Assembly (NCBI GenBank): GCA_004173185.1
Contig: SEFZ01000024.1
Span: 1 to 64,000, forward strand
DNA from: Sphingomonadales bacterium
GTDB lineage: Bacteria; Pseudomonadota; Alphaproteobacteria; Sphingomonadales; Sphingomonadaceae
DNA: 64,000 nucleotides
Direction of reading: 5' to 3'
Made by a program: the position numbers and the translations under genes. Below, one piece after another: positions 17,223 through 25,968 of this stretch (the stretch's first letter is position 1; every line of letters starts with the position of its first letter). A model generated the notes under the pieces. It had not been told where the DNA came from and did not search any database. It saw nothing but the letters and a program-made list of their open reading frames with translations.

Positions 17223-18410
17223 ATGTCCACCGACGACATCGTCATCGCATCCTATGCCCGCACGCCGATGGGCAGCTTTCAAGGCGTCCTGACCGACGCC
17301 AGCGCCACCGATCTGGGCGCAGCAGCCGTCGGCGCAGCAGTCGAGCGCGCGGGTCTCAAGGGTGATGCGATCGAGCGTATCTATATGGGCTGCGTGCTTC
17401 CGGCGGGCCTCGGCCAGGCCCCCGCGCGCCAGGCCGCGCTCAACGCCGGCCTCCCCAATCACATCGAAGCCACCACGCTCAACAAGATGTGCGGCTCGGG
17501 CATGCAGGCCGCGATCATGGCCGCCGAAGCGCTGGCAGCCGGCTCGATCGACGTGCTGATCGCGGGCGGCATGGAGAGCATGACCAACGCGCCCTATCTC
17601 TCGATGCGTCACCGCGGCGGCGCGCGGATCGGCCATGATGTCCTCAAGGATCATATGTATCTCGACGGTCTCGAAGACGCATATGAGCCCGGCCGCCTGA
17701 TGGGCAGCTTCGCCGAAGAGACCGCACAGGCCTATCAATTCACCCGCGAGGCACAGGACAATTACGCGATCGCTTCGCTGGAGCGCGCGCAAAAAGCCCA
17801 GAAATCGGGCGCATTCGATCGCGAGATCGTCCCCGTCGAAGTGAAGGGCCGCAAGGGCGTCACCACAATCAGCCTCGACGAGCAGCCCGCCAAGGGCGAC
17901 CCCTCGAAGATTCCGACGCTGCGCCCCGCATTCTCCAAGGACGGCACGATCACCGCCGCCAATGCCTCGTCGATCTCGGACGGCGCGGCGGCGATGGTGA
18001 TGACGCGCATGTCGGTCGCCGAAAAGCTCGGCCTCACCCCGGTTGCGCGCATCGTCAGCCATGCGGGCCACGCCCATGCCCCGTCACTATTCACCACCGC
18101 GCCAGTCTTCGCGATGCGCAAGGCGCTGGAAAAGGCCGGCTGGGCGATCGGCGATGTCGATCTGTTCGAGGTCAACGAAGCCTTTGCCTGCGTCGCGATG
18201 ATCGCGATGCACGATCTCGGCATCCCGCATGACAAGATCAACATCCACGGCGGCGCCACCGCGCTCGGCCACCCGATCGGTGCCAGCGGCGCACGGGTAA
18301 TAGCAACGTTGCTATCGGCGCTGGAAACCACCGGCCAAAAGCGCGGCCTCGCCTCGCTGTGCATCGGCGGCGGTGAGGCCACCGCGATTGCAGTGGAGTT
18401 GCTGGACTAG
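17223..18410 (+). CDS. Acetyl-CoA C-acetyltransferase (thiolase)
   Basis: This is a 395-aa biosynthetic-type thiolase. The nucleophilic Cys is in NKMCGSGMQ, the catalytic His is in ALGHPIGASGAR, and the second active-site Cys is in the C-terminal CIGGGEATA block. It interconverts two acetyl-CoA and acetoacetyl-CoA. Sequence from the start is ARTPMGSF followed by the typical loop. GAGAGGA precedes the ATG. No phaB or acetoacetyl-CoA-using gene is adjacent, so a role in polyhydroxybutyrate synthesis or in degradation of amino acids or ketone bodies is equally possible. Confidence 0.9.
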   Translation: MSTDDIVIASYARTPMGSFQGVLTDASATDLGAAAVGAAVERAGLKGDAIERIYMGCVLPAGLGQAPARQAALNAGLPNHIEATTLNKMCGSGMQAAIMAAEALAAGSIDVLIAGGMESMTNAPYLSMRHRGGARIGHDVLKDHMYLDGLEDAYEPGRLMGSFAEETAQAYQFTREAQDNYAIASLERAQKAQKSGAFDREIVPVEVKGRKGVTTISLDEQPAKGDPSKIPTLRPAFSKDGTITAANASSISDGAAAMVMTRMSVAEKLGLTPVARIVSHAGHAHAPSLFTTAPVFAMRKALEKAGWAIGDVDLFEVNEAFACVAMIAMHDLGIPHDKINIHGGATALGHPIGASGARVIATLLSALETTGQKRGLASLCIGGGEATAIAVELLD

Positions 18411-18431
18411 CACGGCTCGATCCATGGCTCT

Positions 18432-18455
18432 GGGCTCCGGCTTTCGCAGGAGCCC
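18432..18455. repeat. REP-like palindrome between convergent genes
   Basis: GGGCTCC (18432-18438) and GGAGCCC (18449-18455) form a perfect 7-bp stem with a 10-base loop containing CTTTCGCA. It sits between the thiolase and the SH3 protein genes, which end toward each other, so it may also terminate both. A 13-base core GCTTTCGCAGGAG recurs at 61911-61923. Confidence 0.55.
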
Positions 18456-18463
18456 GTCCCGGC

Positions 18464-18958
18464 TCAGTTGATCACTTCGCCGGGATCGGTGCCCCAGAAA
18501 TGGCTCTGCTCGACATAGCCGCCACGCCCGCGCACATCGAACCAGCACCAGCCATTGCCGCATTTGCTGATCCGGCCCACCACGCCCGGCGCCGCGCGCC
18601 AGGTGATCGTCGCGTTGAAATTGGGCGCCGAGCGCATTTCGGTGATCGTGCCGGATATCATCGCGGTTCGCGTATCGCTCAGCAGGTTGCGGAGCATCCA
18701 GCCCTGGGTGCCGTCCGGATCCTCGATCTTGCGCCACTCGCCATAGATATCGAGCACCTTGATCGGCAGATCGGCGCGTCGATACAGCCAGCTCGCCGGG
18801 TAATTGCTGCCCGGCCCCGTGCGCATCCGCGCCTTGTCGGCGTTGATCGATGCGAAATAGGGCGTCTTGCGCTGCGCCATGGCAGCAGGGATCGCCATGC
18901 CGAGCGCCACCAGCGCCAGCACTATCCATCCGATGATCCGCATACGCCTGCTCAACAT
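18464..18958 (-). CDS. Exported SH3-domain protein
   Basis: The product is 164 aa, with an N-terminal signal peptide or anchor (hydrophobic residues 8-28, ending AMAQ) followed by two bacterial SH3-like repeats: one around RMRTGPGSNYPASWLYR and KVLDIYGEWRKI, the second around MRSAPNFNA, GWCWFDVRGRGGYVEQ and the end. Such domains bind peptidoglycan or envelope partners in the periplasm. It converges with the thiolase gene and diverges from the 2-hydroxyacid dehydrogenase gene. AAGGG lies 7 bases before the chosen ATG. Confidence 0.8.
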   Translation of the reverse strand: MLSRRMRIIGWIVLALVALGMAIPAAMAQRKTPYFASINADKARMRTGPGSNYPASWLYRRADLPIKVLDIYGEWRKIEDPDGTQGWMLRNLLSDTRTAMISGTITEMRSAPNFNATITWRAAPGVVGRISKCGNGWCWFDVRGRGGYVEQSHFWGTDPGEVIN

Positions 18959-19034
18959 GGTCCAACCCTTATCCTGACCCTGCGCGTCGCTTCAACCCGT
19001 TGACTGCGCCTGCGGGTACGGCCATCCGCTCTTT

Positions 19035-20033
19035 ATGGCACAAGCGCCCCGCCCTTCCCGTCCGCAGGTGTTCGTCACCCGCTCGCTGCCAACCAGCGTC
19101 GAGGCGCGCATGGCCGAACTGTTCGACGTGCAGTTGAGCGCCGATGATTCCGCGCTGAGCCGCGAGCAGCTCGCCGCCGGAATGGCGGATTGCGACGTGT
19201 TCGTGCCCACCGTGACCGATCGGATAGACGCAGAGCTTATCGCCGCCGCGCCTGATCGGCTGCGCCTGATCGCCAATTACGGCGCGGGCTTCGGCCATAT
19301 CGACCTGAAAGCCGCCCGCGAGCGCGGTATCGTCGTCACCAACACGCCGGGCGTGCTCACCGAAGACACGGCCGACATGGCGATGGCGCTGATCCTCGCC
19401 GCGCCGCGCCGGCTGGTCGAAGGCGACAAGCTCGTGCGCAGCGGCGGCTGGACCGGCTGGTCACCCACGGGAATGCGCGGCCACCGCATCGGCGGCAAGA
19501 AGCTCGGCATCCTCGGCATGGGGCGCATCGGGCAGGCGGTCGCCCAGCGCGCCCGCGCCTTTGGCCTGCAAATTCATTATCATGGCCGCCACCGCGTCGC
19601 CGAAGTGCTCGAAGCGCAATTGGGCGCGACCTGGCATGCCGATCTCGATTCGATGCTGGCCGCGGTCGATATCCTGACCATCCACACGCCGCATAGCGAC
19701 TCGACCGGCGGGCTGATCGATGGCCGCCGTCTCGATCTGCTCGGCCCCGAGGGCTGGCTGATCAACACCGCGCGCGGCGAGATCGTCGATCCCGCGGCAT
19801 TGGTCGATGCGCTCGAATCGGGCCGCATCGCTGGCGCTGGCCTCGATGTCTATGTCGGTGAACCCGCCGTCGATCAGCGATTGATGGACCTCGATAACGT
19901 CGTTCTTCTCCCCCATCTCGGCTCGGCGACGTTCGAGGGGCGCGAGGCGATGGGGCAAAAGGTGATCGTCAATATCGGCGTGTGGGCGCGCGGCGATCGC
20001 CCGCCCGATCAGGTTCTGGACGGCTGGCTCTAG
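19035..20033 (+). CDS. D-2-hydroxyacid dehydrogenase (glyoxylate/hydroxypyruvate reductase-like)
   Basis: This is a 332-aa NAD(P)-dependent enzyme. The Rossmann motif GMGRIGQAVA lies near residue 155, and the catalytic triad is visible as Arg in NTARGEIVD, Glu in DVYVGEP and His in LLPHLGSAT. Family members reduce glyoxylate, hydroxypyruvate or other 2-keto acids in the cytoplasm. With malate synthase some 5 kb away on the other strand, glyoxylate reduction is attractive, but gene distance gives no real support. No clear Shine-Dalgarno precedes the ATG. Confidence 0.87.
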   Translation: MAQAPRPSRPQVFVTRSLPTSVEARMAELFDVQLSADDSALSREQLAAGMADCDVFVPTVTDRIDAELIAAAPDRLRLIANYGAGFGHIDLKAARERGIVVTNTPGVLTEDTADMAMALILAAPRRLVEGDKLVRSGGWTGWSPTGMRGHRIGGKKLGILGMGRIGQAVAQRARAFGLQIHYHGRHRVAEVLEAQLGATWHADLDSMLAAVDILTIHTPHSDSTGGLIDGRRLDLLGPEGWLINTARGEIVDPAALVDALESGRIAGAGLDVYVGEPAVDQRLMDLDNVVLLPHLGSATFEGREAMGQKVIVNIGVWARGDRPPDQVLDGWL

Positions 20034-20076
20034 GGGCTAGCCTTTCCTGAAACGCTTCCAATGTAGGATTTCGTGT

Positions 20077-20099
20077 GAAAGAGTCGCTCCGGCTCTTTC
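20077..20099 (+). terminator. Hairpin behind the 2-hydroxyacid dehydrogenase
   Basis: GAAAGAG (20077-20083) and CTCTTTC (20093-20099) are perfect complements around a 9-base loop, 44 bp after the stop codon. The T-rich part lies within the second arm, so it is a plausible but not classical terminator. Confidence 0.45.
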
Positions 20100-20143
20100 T
20101 CATCGTCATCGTCTATCAGGCAGCGGCAGCGTCGCGCAAAACA

Positions 20144-20178
20144 CCCATGGTCAGTGCGAACATTAGGGAACATTCGCG
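20144..20178 (+). repeat. 35-bp dispersed repeat, copy A
   Basis: The segment beginning CCCATGGTCA and ending GAACATTCGCG matches the reverse complement of 40855-40889 at 33 of 35 positions. It contains the direct repeat GAACATT twice at 10-bp spacing and outer arms GCGAA/TTCGC. It lies in the gap between two convergent genes. Confidence 0.8.
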
Positions 20179-20253
20179 TTTTCAAGAACGCGGCTCCCCT
20201 GCACGTGTCAAAGGGTTAGCCGGCGGTCGCTGGCCCACCCGACGTCATCCGAT

Positions 20254-20940
20254 CTAAAGCCCGTCCAGCCACTCCGCGATCATCGCGCGCCCGGCCCTGG
20301 CGGCACCTGACCCCAGCGCATCATGCTCGGCGCGAAGTCGTTCGGGCGATGTGCCCGCCAGCGCGGCATAGTCCGCGCCGCTTTCCAGCCACGCCTCGAA
20401 GCGGGGGTCTTCGCCCATCTCGGCGTGGAATTGCAGCGCGAGCAGTTCGGGGCCGCGACGAAACGCCTGATGCGCATACGCATCGCTCGATGCGAGCAAC
20501 TCAACATCGTCGGGCAAATGGAAGGTATCGCCATGCCAGTGCAGCACCGGCACGTCGGCGACATGCCGCAGCGGCGAATCGACATGCACCGTAACCGGCG
20601 CGAACCCGACTTCCTTGACCGGCCCGGCAAAGACCTCCGCGCCCATCGCCGCCGCAATCATCTGCGCGCCAAGGCATACCCCAAGCGTCGGCAGCCCGCG
20701 CTCGATCCGCGCGGCCAGCCGATCGATCTCGCAACGAATCCATGGGTGCTGATCCAGCTCATACACCCCCATCGGCCCGCCCATCAGGATGACGAGATCG
20801 GGCGCGTTGAGATCGAGCTCCCAGAAACCGGGGTCGGTAACTTCAAACCGGTCGAGTTCGTAGCCCGCAGCCTCGATCGGCTCGCGAAACGCCGCAATCC
20901 CTTCATAGGGAACATGCCGAACGATCAGGCCCTTCTTCAT
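20254..20940 (-). CDS. Class I glutamine amidotransferase-like protein
   Basis: This is a 228-aa protein with the triad of class I glutamine amidotransferases: the nucleophile Cys in GVCLGAQM near residue 90, the His in LQFHAEM near 170 and an acidic residue just behind it. It resembles the stand-alone GMP-synthase-like GATase1 proteins (GuaA N-domain relatives) that act in amine or gamma-glutamyl metabolism. No synthetase partner is next to it. The ATG at 20940 begins MKKGLIVRH, typical for the group. Confidence 0.8.
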   Translation of the reverse strand: MKKGLIVRHVPYEGIAAFREPIEAAGYELDRFEVTDPGFWELDLNAPDLVILMGGPMGVYELDQHPWIRCEIDRLAARIERGLPTLGVCLGAQMIAAAMGAEVFAGPVKEVGFAPVTVHVDSPLRHVADVPVLHWHGDTFHLPDDVELLASSDAYAHQAFRRGPELLALQFHAEMGEDPRFEAWLESGADYAALAGTSPERLRAEHDALGSGAARAGRAMIAEWLDGL

Positions 20941-21002
20941 GGCCCCAAGCTAGCGATTGTGCAGCGCAGCGCCAGCCAAGGGATTCTTCACCGAAGAAAA
21001 GA

Positions 21003-21027
21003 CTCCCCTCCCTGCAAGGAAGGGGAG
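21003..21027 (-). terminator. Intrinsic terminator for the nitronate-monooxygenase-like gene
   Basis: On the minus strand a 10-bp stem (CTCCCCTTCC/GGGAGGGGAG, one G-U) with a 5-base loop is followed by TCTTTTCTT. It lies just behind the stop at 21037. Confidence 0.65.
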
Positions 21028-21036
21028 CGGAAGGCG

Positions 21037-22440
21037 TCAGTCCCCCGTCAAGATCCGATCGACCAGTTGCTTCACGGTCGGCACGAACCCGTTCGAATAG
21101 AACGGGTCCTTCTTGAAGTTATACGCGCCATGGCCCGCAAACATCAGATTCTCGTCGGTCTCTCCGCCATGCGCGATGTCCTGCAGCGTCTTCTGGATGC
21201 AGAAGCTGCGCGGATCGGCCAGGCGGCCGGTCGAGTTGGTCTCGCTATCCGCCCAGCTCGAGAAGGCGCATTGGCTCAGGCAGCCCATGCAATCCGCCTG
21301 ATCCTTGCGAATCATCGCCTTTTCCGCTTCGCCGACGAAGACGAGCGTGTTGTCAGGCGTCTTGAGCGCGCTGGTGAAGCCAAGGCCAAACCATTCGCGC
21401 GCGCGCAGCAGATCGTTGCGCGTCACCCAGAAATTCTTGCCCTTCACGCCCACGTCGAGCTGGAAGGTGTGATCCCCCGCGCTTTCGGTCAAATAGGCGA
21501 TCTGGCGCTCCGAACGAGCTTCGAGGAGGCGCAGGAAGGGATTGCGCACCGCCGATGAATAAAAGCCCGTCGGCGAGAAGCGATGGAGGAGCACGTCGCC
21601 GGGCTCGATCTTCATCAGTTCGTCTTTCCAACCCTGCGGGATGGGGCTTTCCTGCGTCAGCAGCGGCCGCGTGCCGAACTGGAATACGATGCTGCCCAGC
21701 TCGGGATTGTCGATCCAATGGTTCCAGTCGCGCAGATACCAGACCCCGCCGGCCATCACGATCGGCACATCGTCGGAAATGCCGCCCTTGCGCATCACGT
21801 CGCGGAGTTCCTTGACGCGCGGATAGGGATCCTGCGGCTTGAGCGGGTCCTCTGCGTTGGACAGGCCATTATGACCGCCCGCGAGCCACGGATCTTCGTA
21901 CACAACCGCCGAAAGATATTCGGCTGCCTTGGAATAAGCCCGCTTCCACAGAGCGCTGAACGCGCGGCCGGAGCTGACGATCGGGAGATAGGTCACGCCA
22001 TAAGACGACGCGATCTCGCTGAGCTTGTACGGCATGCCCGCGCCGCAGGTGACGCCAGCCACCATGCCCTTGGTCCGCTCAAGCACGCCGTGCAGGATCG
22101 GCTGGGCACCGCCCATTTCCCACAGGACGTTGATGTTGATCGCGCCCTTGCCGCCCGAAATCTCATACGCCTTCTTCACCTGGGTAACGGCACCCTCGAT
22201 GGCGTATTCGATCAGTTCCTGATGGCGTTCACGGCGGGTAAGCGCCTTGTAGATCTGGGGAATGATCTTGCCTTCGGCGTCATAGCTGTCGGCATTGACT
22301 GCGCTGACCGTGCCGATGCCGCCGGCAGCCGCCCAGGCGCCTGCGCTTGCGTGATTAGTGGCAGCAACGCCCTTCCCGCCCTCGACCAACGGCCATACTT
22401 CCCGGCCGCTATAGAGAATGGGTTTCAGACCCTTGAACAC
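21037..22440 (-). CDS. Nitronate monooxygenase/2-nitropropane dioxygenase family protein with C-terminal Cys cluster
   Basis: This is a 467-aa FMN-type TIM-barrel enzyme. The family features are an N-terminal KPILYSGREVWPLVEGGKG stretch, the VTCGAGMPYKLSE loop, the VPIVMAGGVW segment and the phosphate-binding FQFGTRPLLT. The C-terminal 100 residues are not part of the core enzyme and carry CMGCLSQC, a CxxCxxxC pattern that could bind metal or an Fe-S cluster. The GTG at 22440 is preceded by GGGAGG; the open frame extends into the region behind the upstream glycosyltransferase gene and is not supported there. Substrate unknown. Confidence 0.75.
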   Translation of the reverse strand: MFKGLKPILYSGREVWPLVEGGKGVAATNHASAGAWAAAGGIGTVSAVNADSYDAEGKIIPQIYKALTRRERHQELIEYAIEGAVTQVKKAYEISGGKGAININVLWEMGGAQPILHGVLERTKGMVAGVTCGAGMPYKLSEIASSYGVTYLPIVSSGRAFSALWKRAYSKAAEYLSAVVYEDPWLAGGHNGLSNAEDPLKPQDPYPRVKELRDVMRKGGISDDVPIVMAGGVWYLRDWNHWIDNPELGSIVFQFGTRPLLTQESPIPQGWKDELMKIEPGDVLLHRFSPTGFYSSAVRNPFLRLLEARSERQIAYLTESAGDHTFQLDVGVKGKNFWVTRNDLLRAREWFGLGFTSALKTPDNTLVFVGEAEKAMIRKDQADCMGCLSQCAFSSWADSETNSTGRLADPRSFCIQKTLQDIAHGGETDENLMFAGHGAYNFKKDPFYSNGFVPTVKQLVDRILTGD

Positions 22441-22504
22441 ATCGCCTCCCAAAAAATTCTCGGGCGGCCTAGCCCGATCGACCGCAACAAGCGAGTAACA
22501 AATG

Positions 22505-23638
22505 TTACCCCAGAATGCCGGGCCGGCCCATCGCCTCGGCATAGAGGCGCGCATAAGCGAACACCATTTCGCTCTCGTCATACAACGCACGGGCGCGCTC
22601 ACGGTTCGCTGCGCCGACATATCGGCGCAAATCTTCATGCTGCGCGAAGATATCGATGCGATCGCGCAGCAAAACCTCGGTGCGCTCCGGCGCGATATAT
22701 TTGCGGTTATACTCGCAAACCATCGCCGCGATATCGCCCACGTCAGGCGCCACCACGGGAAGGCCGGCGGCCATTGCCTCGATCACCGAAATCGGCGCCT
22801 GCTCGCTCTGCGACGAGAGCGCGAAGATATCGAACAGGCCCATATATTTATGCGGTTCGGGCAGGAATCCGGTGAGGATCACATTGTCCTCGATCCCCAT
22901 TCCTTCGGCGGCATCGAGGATTGCCTGATGCTCTGGCCCCTCGCCCACGATCACCAGCTTGAAACGGCTGCTGAGCCCCGCACAGGCGCGAACCAGCATC
23001 GGCAGGTCTTTTACCGGGCGCAGCCCCGCCACCGATCCGATAAAGACCTCCCCCGGCCGGCGCTTCTGAAGCTGCGGGATCAGCTTCGGGTCCGGCTTGC
23101 CGGCGTAGAGCGCGGTCTGCACGCCATTGGCGATGCGCCGCAGCCGCTCGGGCGGTTGTCGCCACTGGGTCAGTGCGATGTTCTGGAGCTTCTCGGACGG
23201 TACCACCAGCGCATTGGCTGCTGGCAGCGCGATCCGGCGATACATGTTGCGGACCGTATTGAGCCGCGCCGCCTCGTCGGAATTAAACCCGTCTTCGTGA
23301 TGGACGATCGGGGGCACATCCTTGCCGAACACCCGCGCCGCCATCACGCCATCGATCGCACCCCAATTATAGGTAAGCACCAGATCGAAGCGCTTCATGT
23401 ACCGCGCAATCGCCTCGTACCGCTTGACCGAAGGGCGGCCGGAGAGCGGCGGCGGATCGAGCGCGATCTCGTATTTGATTCCCTTGGCGATCGAATCGCG
23501 GGCAGCAAGCTGATCGGGCAGCGCGGAAACGATGGTGTGCCGCGCCCGATCGCCGAACGCGTTCATCAGCCGCACCGCGCGCGCTTCCTTGCCGCCAAGG
23601 TTGAAGGTGGAATGGAGGTGGAGAATGTGGATCGACAT
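22505..23638 (-). CDS. Glycosyltransferase, GT-B fold (GT4-like)
   Basis: The product is 377 aa with two Rossmann domains. The N-terminal HLHSTFNLGGKE glycine loop and the C-terminal donor-binding block EAMAAGLPVVAPDVGD with conserved Glu are typical of family GT4. It probably builds a cell-surface or lipid-linked glycan. The ATG at 23638 starts MSIHILHLHSTFN. The open frame continues 28 codons upstream into the hydrolase gene but contains no supported start. The nitronate-monooxygenase-like gene follows 65 bp downstream on the same strand. Confidence 0.85.
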   Translation of the reverse strand: MSIHILHLHSTFNLGGKEARAVRLMNAFGDRARHTIVSALPDQLAARDSIAKGIKYEIALDPPPLSGRPSVKRYEAIARYMKRFDLVLTYNWGAIDGVMAARVFGKDVPPIVHHEDGFNSDEAARLNTVRNMYRRIALPAANALVVPSEKLQNIALTQWRQPPERLRRIANGVQTALYAGKPDPKLIPQLQKRRPGEVFIGSVAGLRPVKDLPMLVRACAGLSSRFKLVIVGEGPEHQAILDAAEGMGIEDNVILTGFLPEPHKYMGLFDIFALSSQSEQAPISVIEAMAAGLPVVAPDVGDIAAMVCEYNRKYIAPERTEVLLRDRIDIFAQHEDLRRYVGAANRERARALYDESEMVFAYARLYAEAMGRPGILG

Positions 23639-23663
23639 GCTGGAGGCGTGCTTAGCGCCCTCG

Positions 23664-24536
23664 TTACGCCGACGCCACCCGCGCCAGCAGCCGCTCAATC
23701 CCCGCGACCGCTTCCGGCTCATCGAGCGTCGGCGCGTGGCCGGTATTGAGAACGGTCACCAGTTCGGCGCCCCTTATCCGTTTCTTCATCTTCGCGGCGA
23801 CCTCGGTGCTCAGGATATCCGATCGCTCGCCGCGTACGATCAGCAGCGGCTTACCCTGCATCGCGTCGATCGTCGGCCACATATCGGCCGCCGTCTCGTT
23901 GCCGGGCACGCGGAAAGGCTCGGCGATCTTCATGTCGTAATCGAGCACGATGCGGCCTGAGCTGTTCACCCGATACAGCCGCTTGGCCATGCGCAGCCAA
24001 TCCTCGATCCCATAATCGGGGAACGCATCGGCATTGCTTTCCGCCACCGATCGGGCCGCGTGCATCCAGGTCGGGTGCCAGATCGCCTTGCCGACATAAG
24101 TGCGGATGCGCGCCAGTCCCGATTCGGCAATCTCCGGCCCGACATCGTTGAGCACCACGCCCGCCAGCCGCTCGGGGCTGATGCCCGCGAGCAGCATCGT
24201 GACGATCCCGCCCAGCGAGGTGCCGATCGCCACGAACCTGTCGATCTTCAGCTCGGCAAGCAGCGCCTCGACATCCTGAAGATAGGCCAGCGGCACATAG
24301 CTCATCGGATCCTTGGCATAGGCGCTTTCGCCTCGTCCACGGAACTCGACGAGGATCACCCGCCATTCGCCCGCCAGCCGCTCCGCGAGCAGCTCATAAT
24401 CGCGAGCATTTCGGGTCAGGCCGGGGAAGCAAAGCACCGGCGGCTTGTCCGCAGGCCCCGCATAATCGCGATAATGGAGCCTCAGCTCATCGCGCGACCA
24501 CCAATAGCCATCGTCATAGTTGCGCCGTTCACCCAT
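23664..24536 (-). CDS. Alpha/beta hydrolase
   Basis: The product is 290 aa with an alpha/beta hydrolase core: the oxyanion region CFPGLTRNARDY, nucleophile elbow GTSLGG, an acid in RGERSDIL and the catalytic His in NTGHAPTLDEPE. The substrate is unknown; esters or lactones are common. The start is at 24536, only 18 bp from the divergent SelO start. The gene ends 25 bp before the glycosyltransferase start, so they are likely cotranscribed. Confidence 0.82.
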   Translation of the reverse strand: MGERRNYDDGYWWSRDELRLHYRDYAGPADKPPVLCFPGLTRNARDYELLAERLAGEWRVILVEFRGRGESAYAKDPMSYVPLAYLQDVEALLAELKIDRFVAIGTSLGGIVTMLLAGISPERLAGVVLNDVGPEIAESGLARIRTYVGKAIWHPTWMHAARSVAESNADAFPDYGIEDWLRMAKRLYRVNSSGRIVLDYDMKIAEPFRVPGNETAADMWPTIDAMQGKPLLIVRGERSDILSTEVAAKMKKRIRGAELVTVLNTGHAPTLDEPEAVAGIERLLARVASA

Positions 24537-24554
24537 CCATCCCCATATCGCGGC

Positions 24555-25907
24555 ATGCTCTTCACTCCGCAACAGGTCATCGACGAACTTGGCGATGCGT
24601 TCGCCGATCCCGTCTCCGCAGCAGTCTTTCCCGAGACGATCCTGCGCTTCCGCAACGATCGTGCAGCGGCGCAAGTGGGGCTCGATGGGCTGAGCGATGC
24701 GGAATGGCTCGCGCATTTCGGCCGCTTCGAGCCGTTGCCGGGCGCCCAGCCACAGCCGCTGGCGCTGCGCTATCACGGGCATCAGTTCCGGGTGTATAAT
24801 CCCGAGATCGGCGATGGTCGGGGTTTCCTGTTCGCCCAGATGCGCGACGAGGCCGGGCGGCTGATGGACCTTGGCACCAAGGGTTCGGGACAGACGCCGT
24901 ACAGCCGCTTCGGCGACGGGCGGCTGACCCTCAAGGGCGGCGTGCGCGAAATCCTCGCTACCGAAATGCTCGAAGCTCTGGGCGTGGAGACCTCGCGTAC
25001 CTTTTCTTTGATCGAAACCGGCGAAGAATTGCATCGTGGCGACGAGCCCTCGCCCACCCGCTCGGCCGTCATGGTCCGCCTCAACCATGGCCATATCCGC
25101 ATCGGCGTCTTCCAGCGGCTGGCCTATTTTCAGGATACCGAGAACCTCAAGCGTCTCACCGCTTATGTCCTCCATTATTATTATGGCGAGGAAGCCGGAG
25201 ACGACGCGCCGCAGCGCCTGCTCGCTTTGGTCGCCGAGCATACGGCAAAGCTCGCGGGCCAGTTCATGGCGGCGGGCTTTGTCCACGGCGTGCTCAACAG
25301 CGACAATATCAACGTGTCAGGCGAGAGCTTCGATTACGGCCCGTGGCGTTTTGCCCCGAGCTGGGACCCCGGCTTTACCGCCGCTTATTTCGATCATGCC
25401 GGGCTTTACGCATTTGGCCGCCAGCCCGAGGCAATCTTCTGGGACGTGATGCAGCTTGCCAGCTCGCTTCGCCTGATCTGCGAGGAAGCGCCTTTGGTCG
25501 AAGCGATGGACCGTTTCGCGCCCGCTTATACCCGCGAAGTCACCGCCGCCGTCCTCTGGCGCCTCGGTCTCAAGCCGCGCGCGCCCGAGCCAGACCGCGC
25601 GCTCGTCCAGGCCACCGAACGTGCGCTCACCGCGAGCCAGGCCCCGCTCGACCGTTTCTATTTCGACGCATTCGGCGGCCAGCTCCCCGACAATTATGGC
25701 GAGCATTTCGCCGAACTGCGCACGCACCTCGGTGACTACGAACCGCGAAAGTCACGAGACCATTCATATTGGGAAAAACCCGCGCCGTGCTCGATGCTGA
25801 TCGAGGAAGTCGAATCGATCTGGGCACCCATCGCCGCCAGCGACGACTGGTCCCCGCTCGAGGCCAAGATCGCCGAAATCCGCCTTATGGGTGAAGCTCT
25901 GGCCTAG
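24555..25907 (+). CDS. selO: Protein adenylyltransferase SelO
   Basis: The product is 450 aa of the SelO (YdiU/UPF0061) pseudokinase family, which transfers AMP from ATP to Ser/Thr/Tyr of redox proteins. Conserved blocks seen are LRYHGHQFRVYNPEIGDGRG, GTKGSGQTPYSRFGDGRLTL, and the catalytic VHGVLNSDNINVSGESFDYGP with the metal-binding Asn and Asp. It ends without the C-terminal selenocysteine/cysteine found in some eukaryotic members. The start has no obvious Shine-Dalgarno and lies 18 bp from the divergent hydrolase gene, so the true start could be a few codons away. Confidence 0.9.
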   Translation: MLFTPQQVIDELGDAFADPVSAAVFPETILRFRNDRAAAQVGLDGLSDAEWLAHFGRFEPLPGAQPQPLALRYHGHQFRVYNPEIGDGRGFLFAQMRDEAGRLMDLGTKGSGQTPYSRFGDGRLTLKGGVREILATEMLEALGVETSRTFSLIETGEELHRGDEPSPTRSAVMVRLNHGHIRIGVFQRLAYFQDTENLKRLTAYVLHYYYGEEAGDDAPQRLLALVAEHTAKLAGQFMAAGFVHGVLNSDNINVSGESFDYGPWRFAPSWDPGFTAAYFDHAGLYAFGRQPEAIFWDVMQLASSLRLICEEAPLVEAMDRFAPAYTREVTAAVLWRLGLKPRAPEPDRALVQATERALTASQAPLDRFYFDAFGGQLPDNYGEHFAELRTHLGDYEPRKSRDHSYWEKPAPCSMLIEEVESIWAPIAASDDWSPLEAKIAEIRLMGEALA

Positions 25908-25968
25908 CCTTGCGAATTCGTGCAAAAGCACCTCAATCACCCTCCGAGGCGCCTGAAACAGACCACGA

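Noticed and set aside
20155..20175. GAAC-N6-GAAC as a LexA (SOS) box
   Set aside because: Alphaproteobacterial LexA sites need GAAC-N7-GAAC; spacing here is one base short in both copies, and no SOS gene is adjacent.
20075..20257. A 60-codon plus-strand frame behind the 2-hydroxyacid dehydrogenase
   Set aside because: It spans a terminator-like hairpin and the 35-bp repeat, lacks a Shine-Dalgarno, and the repeat's differences are not synonymous.
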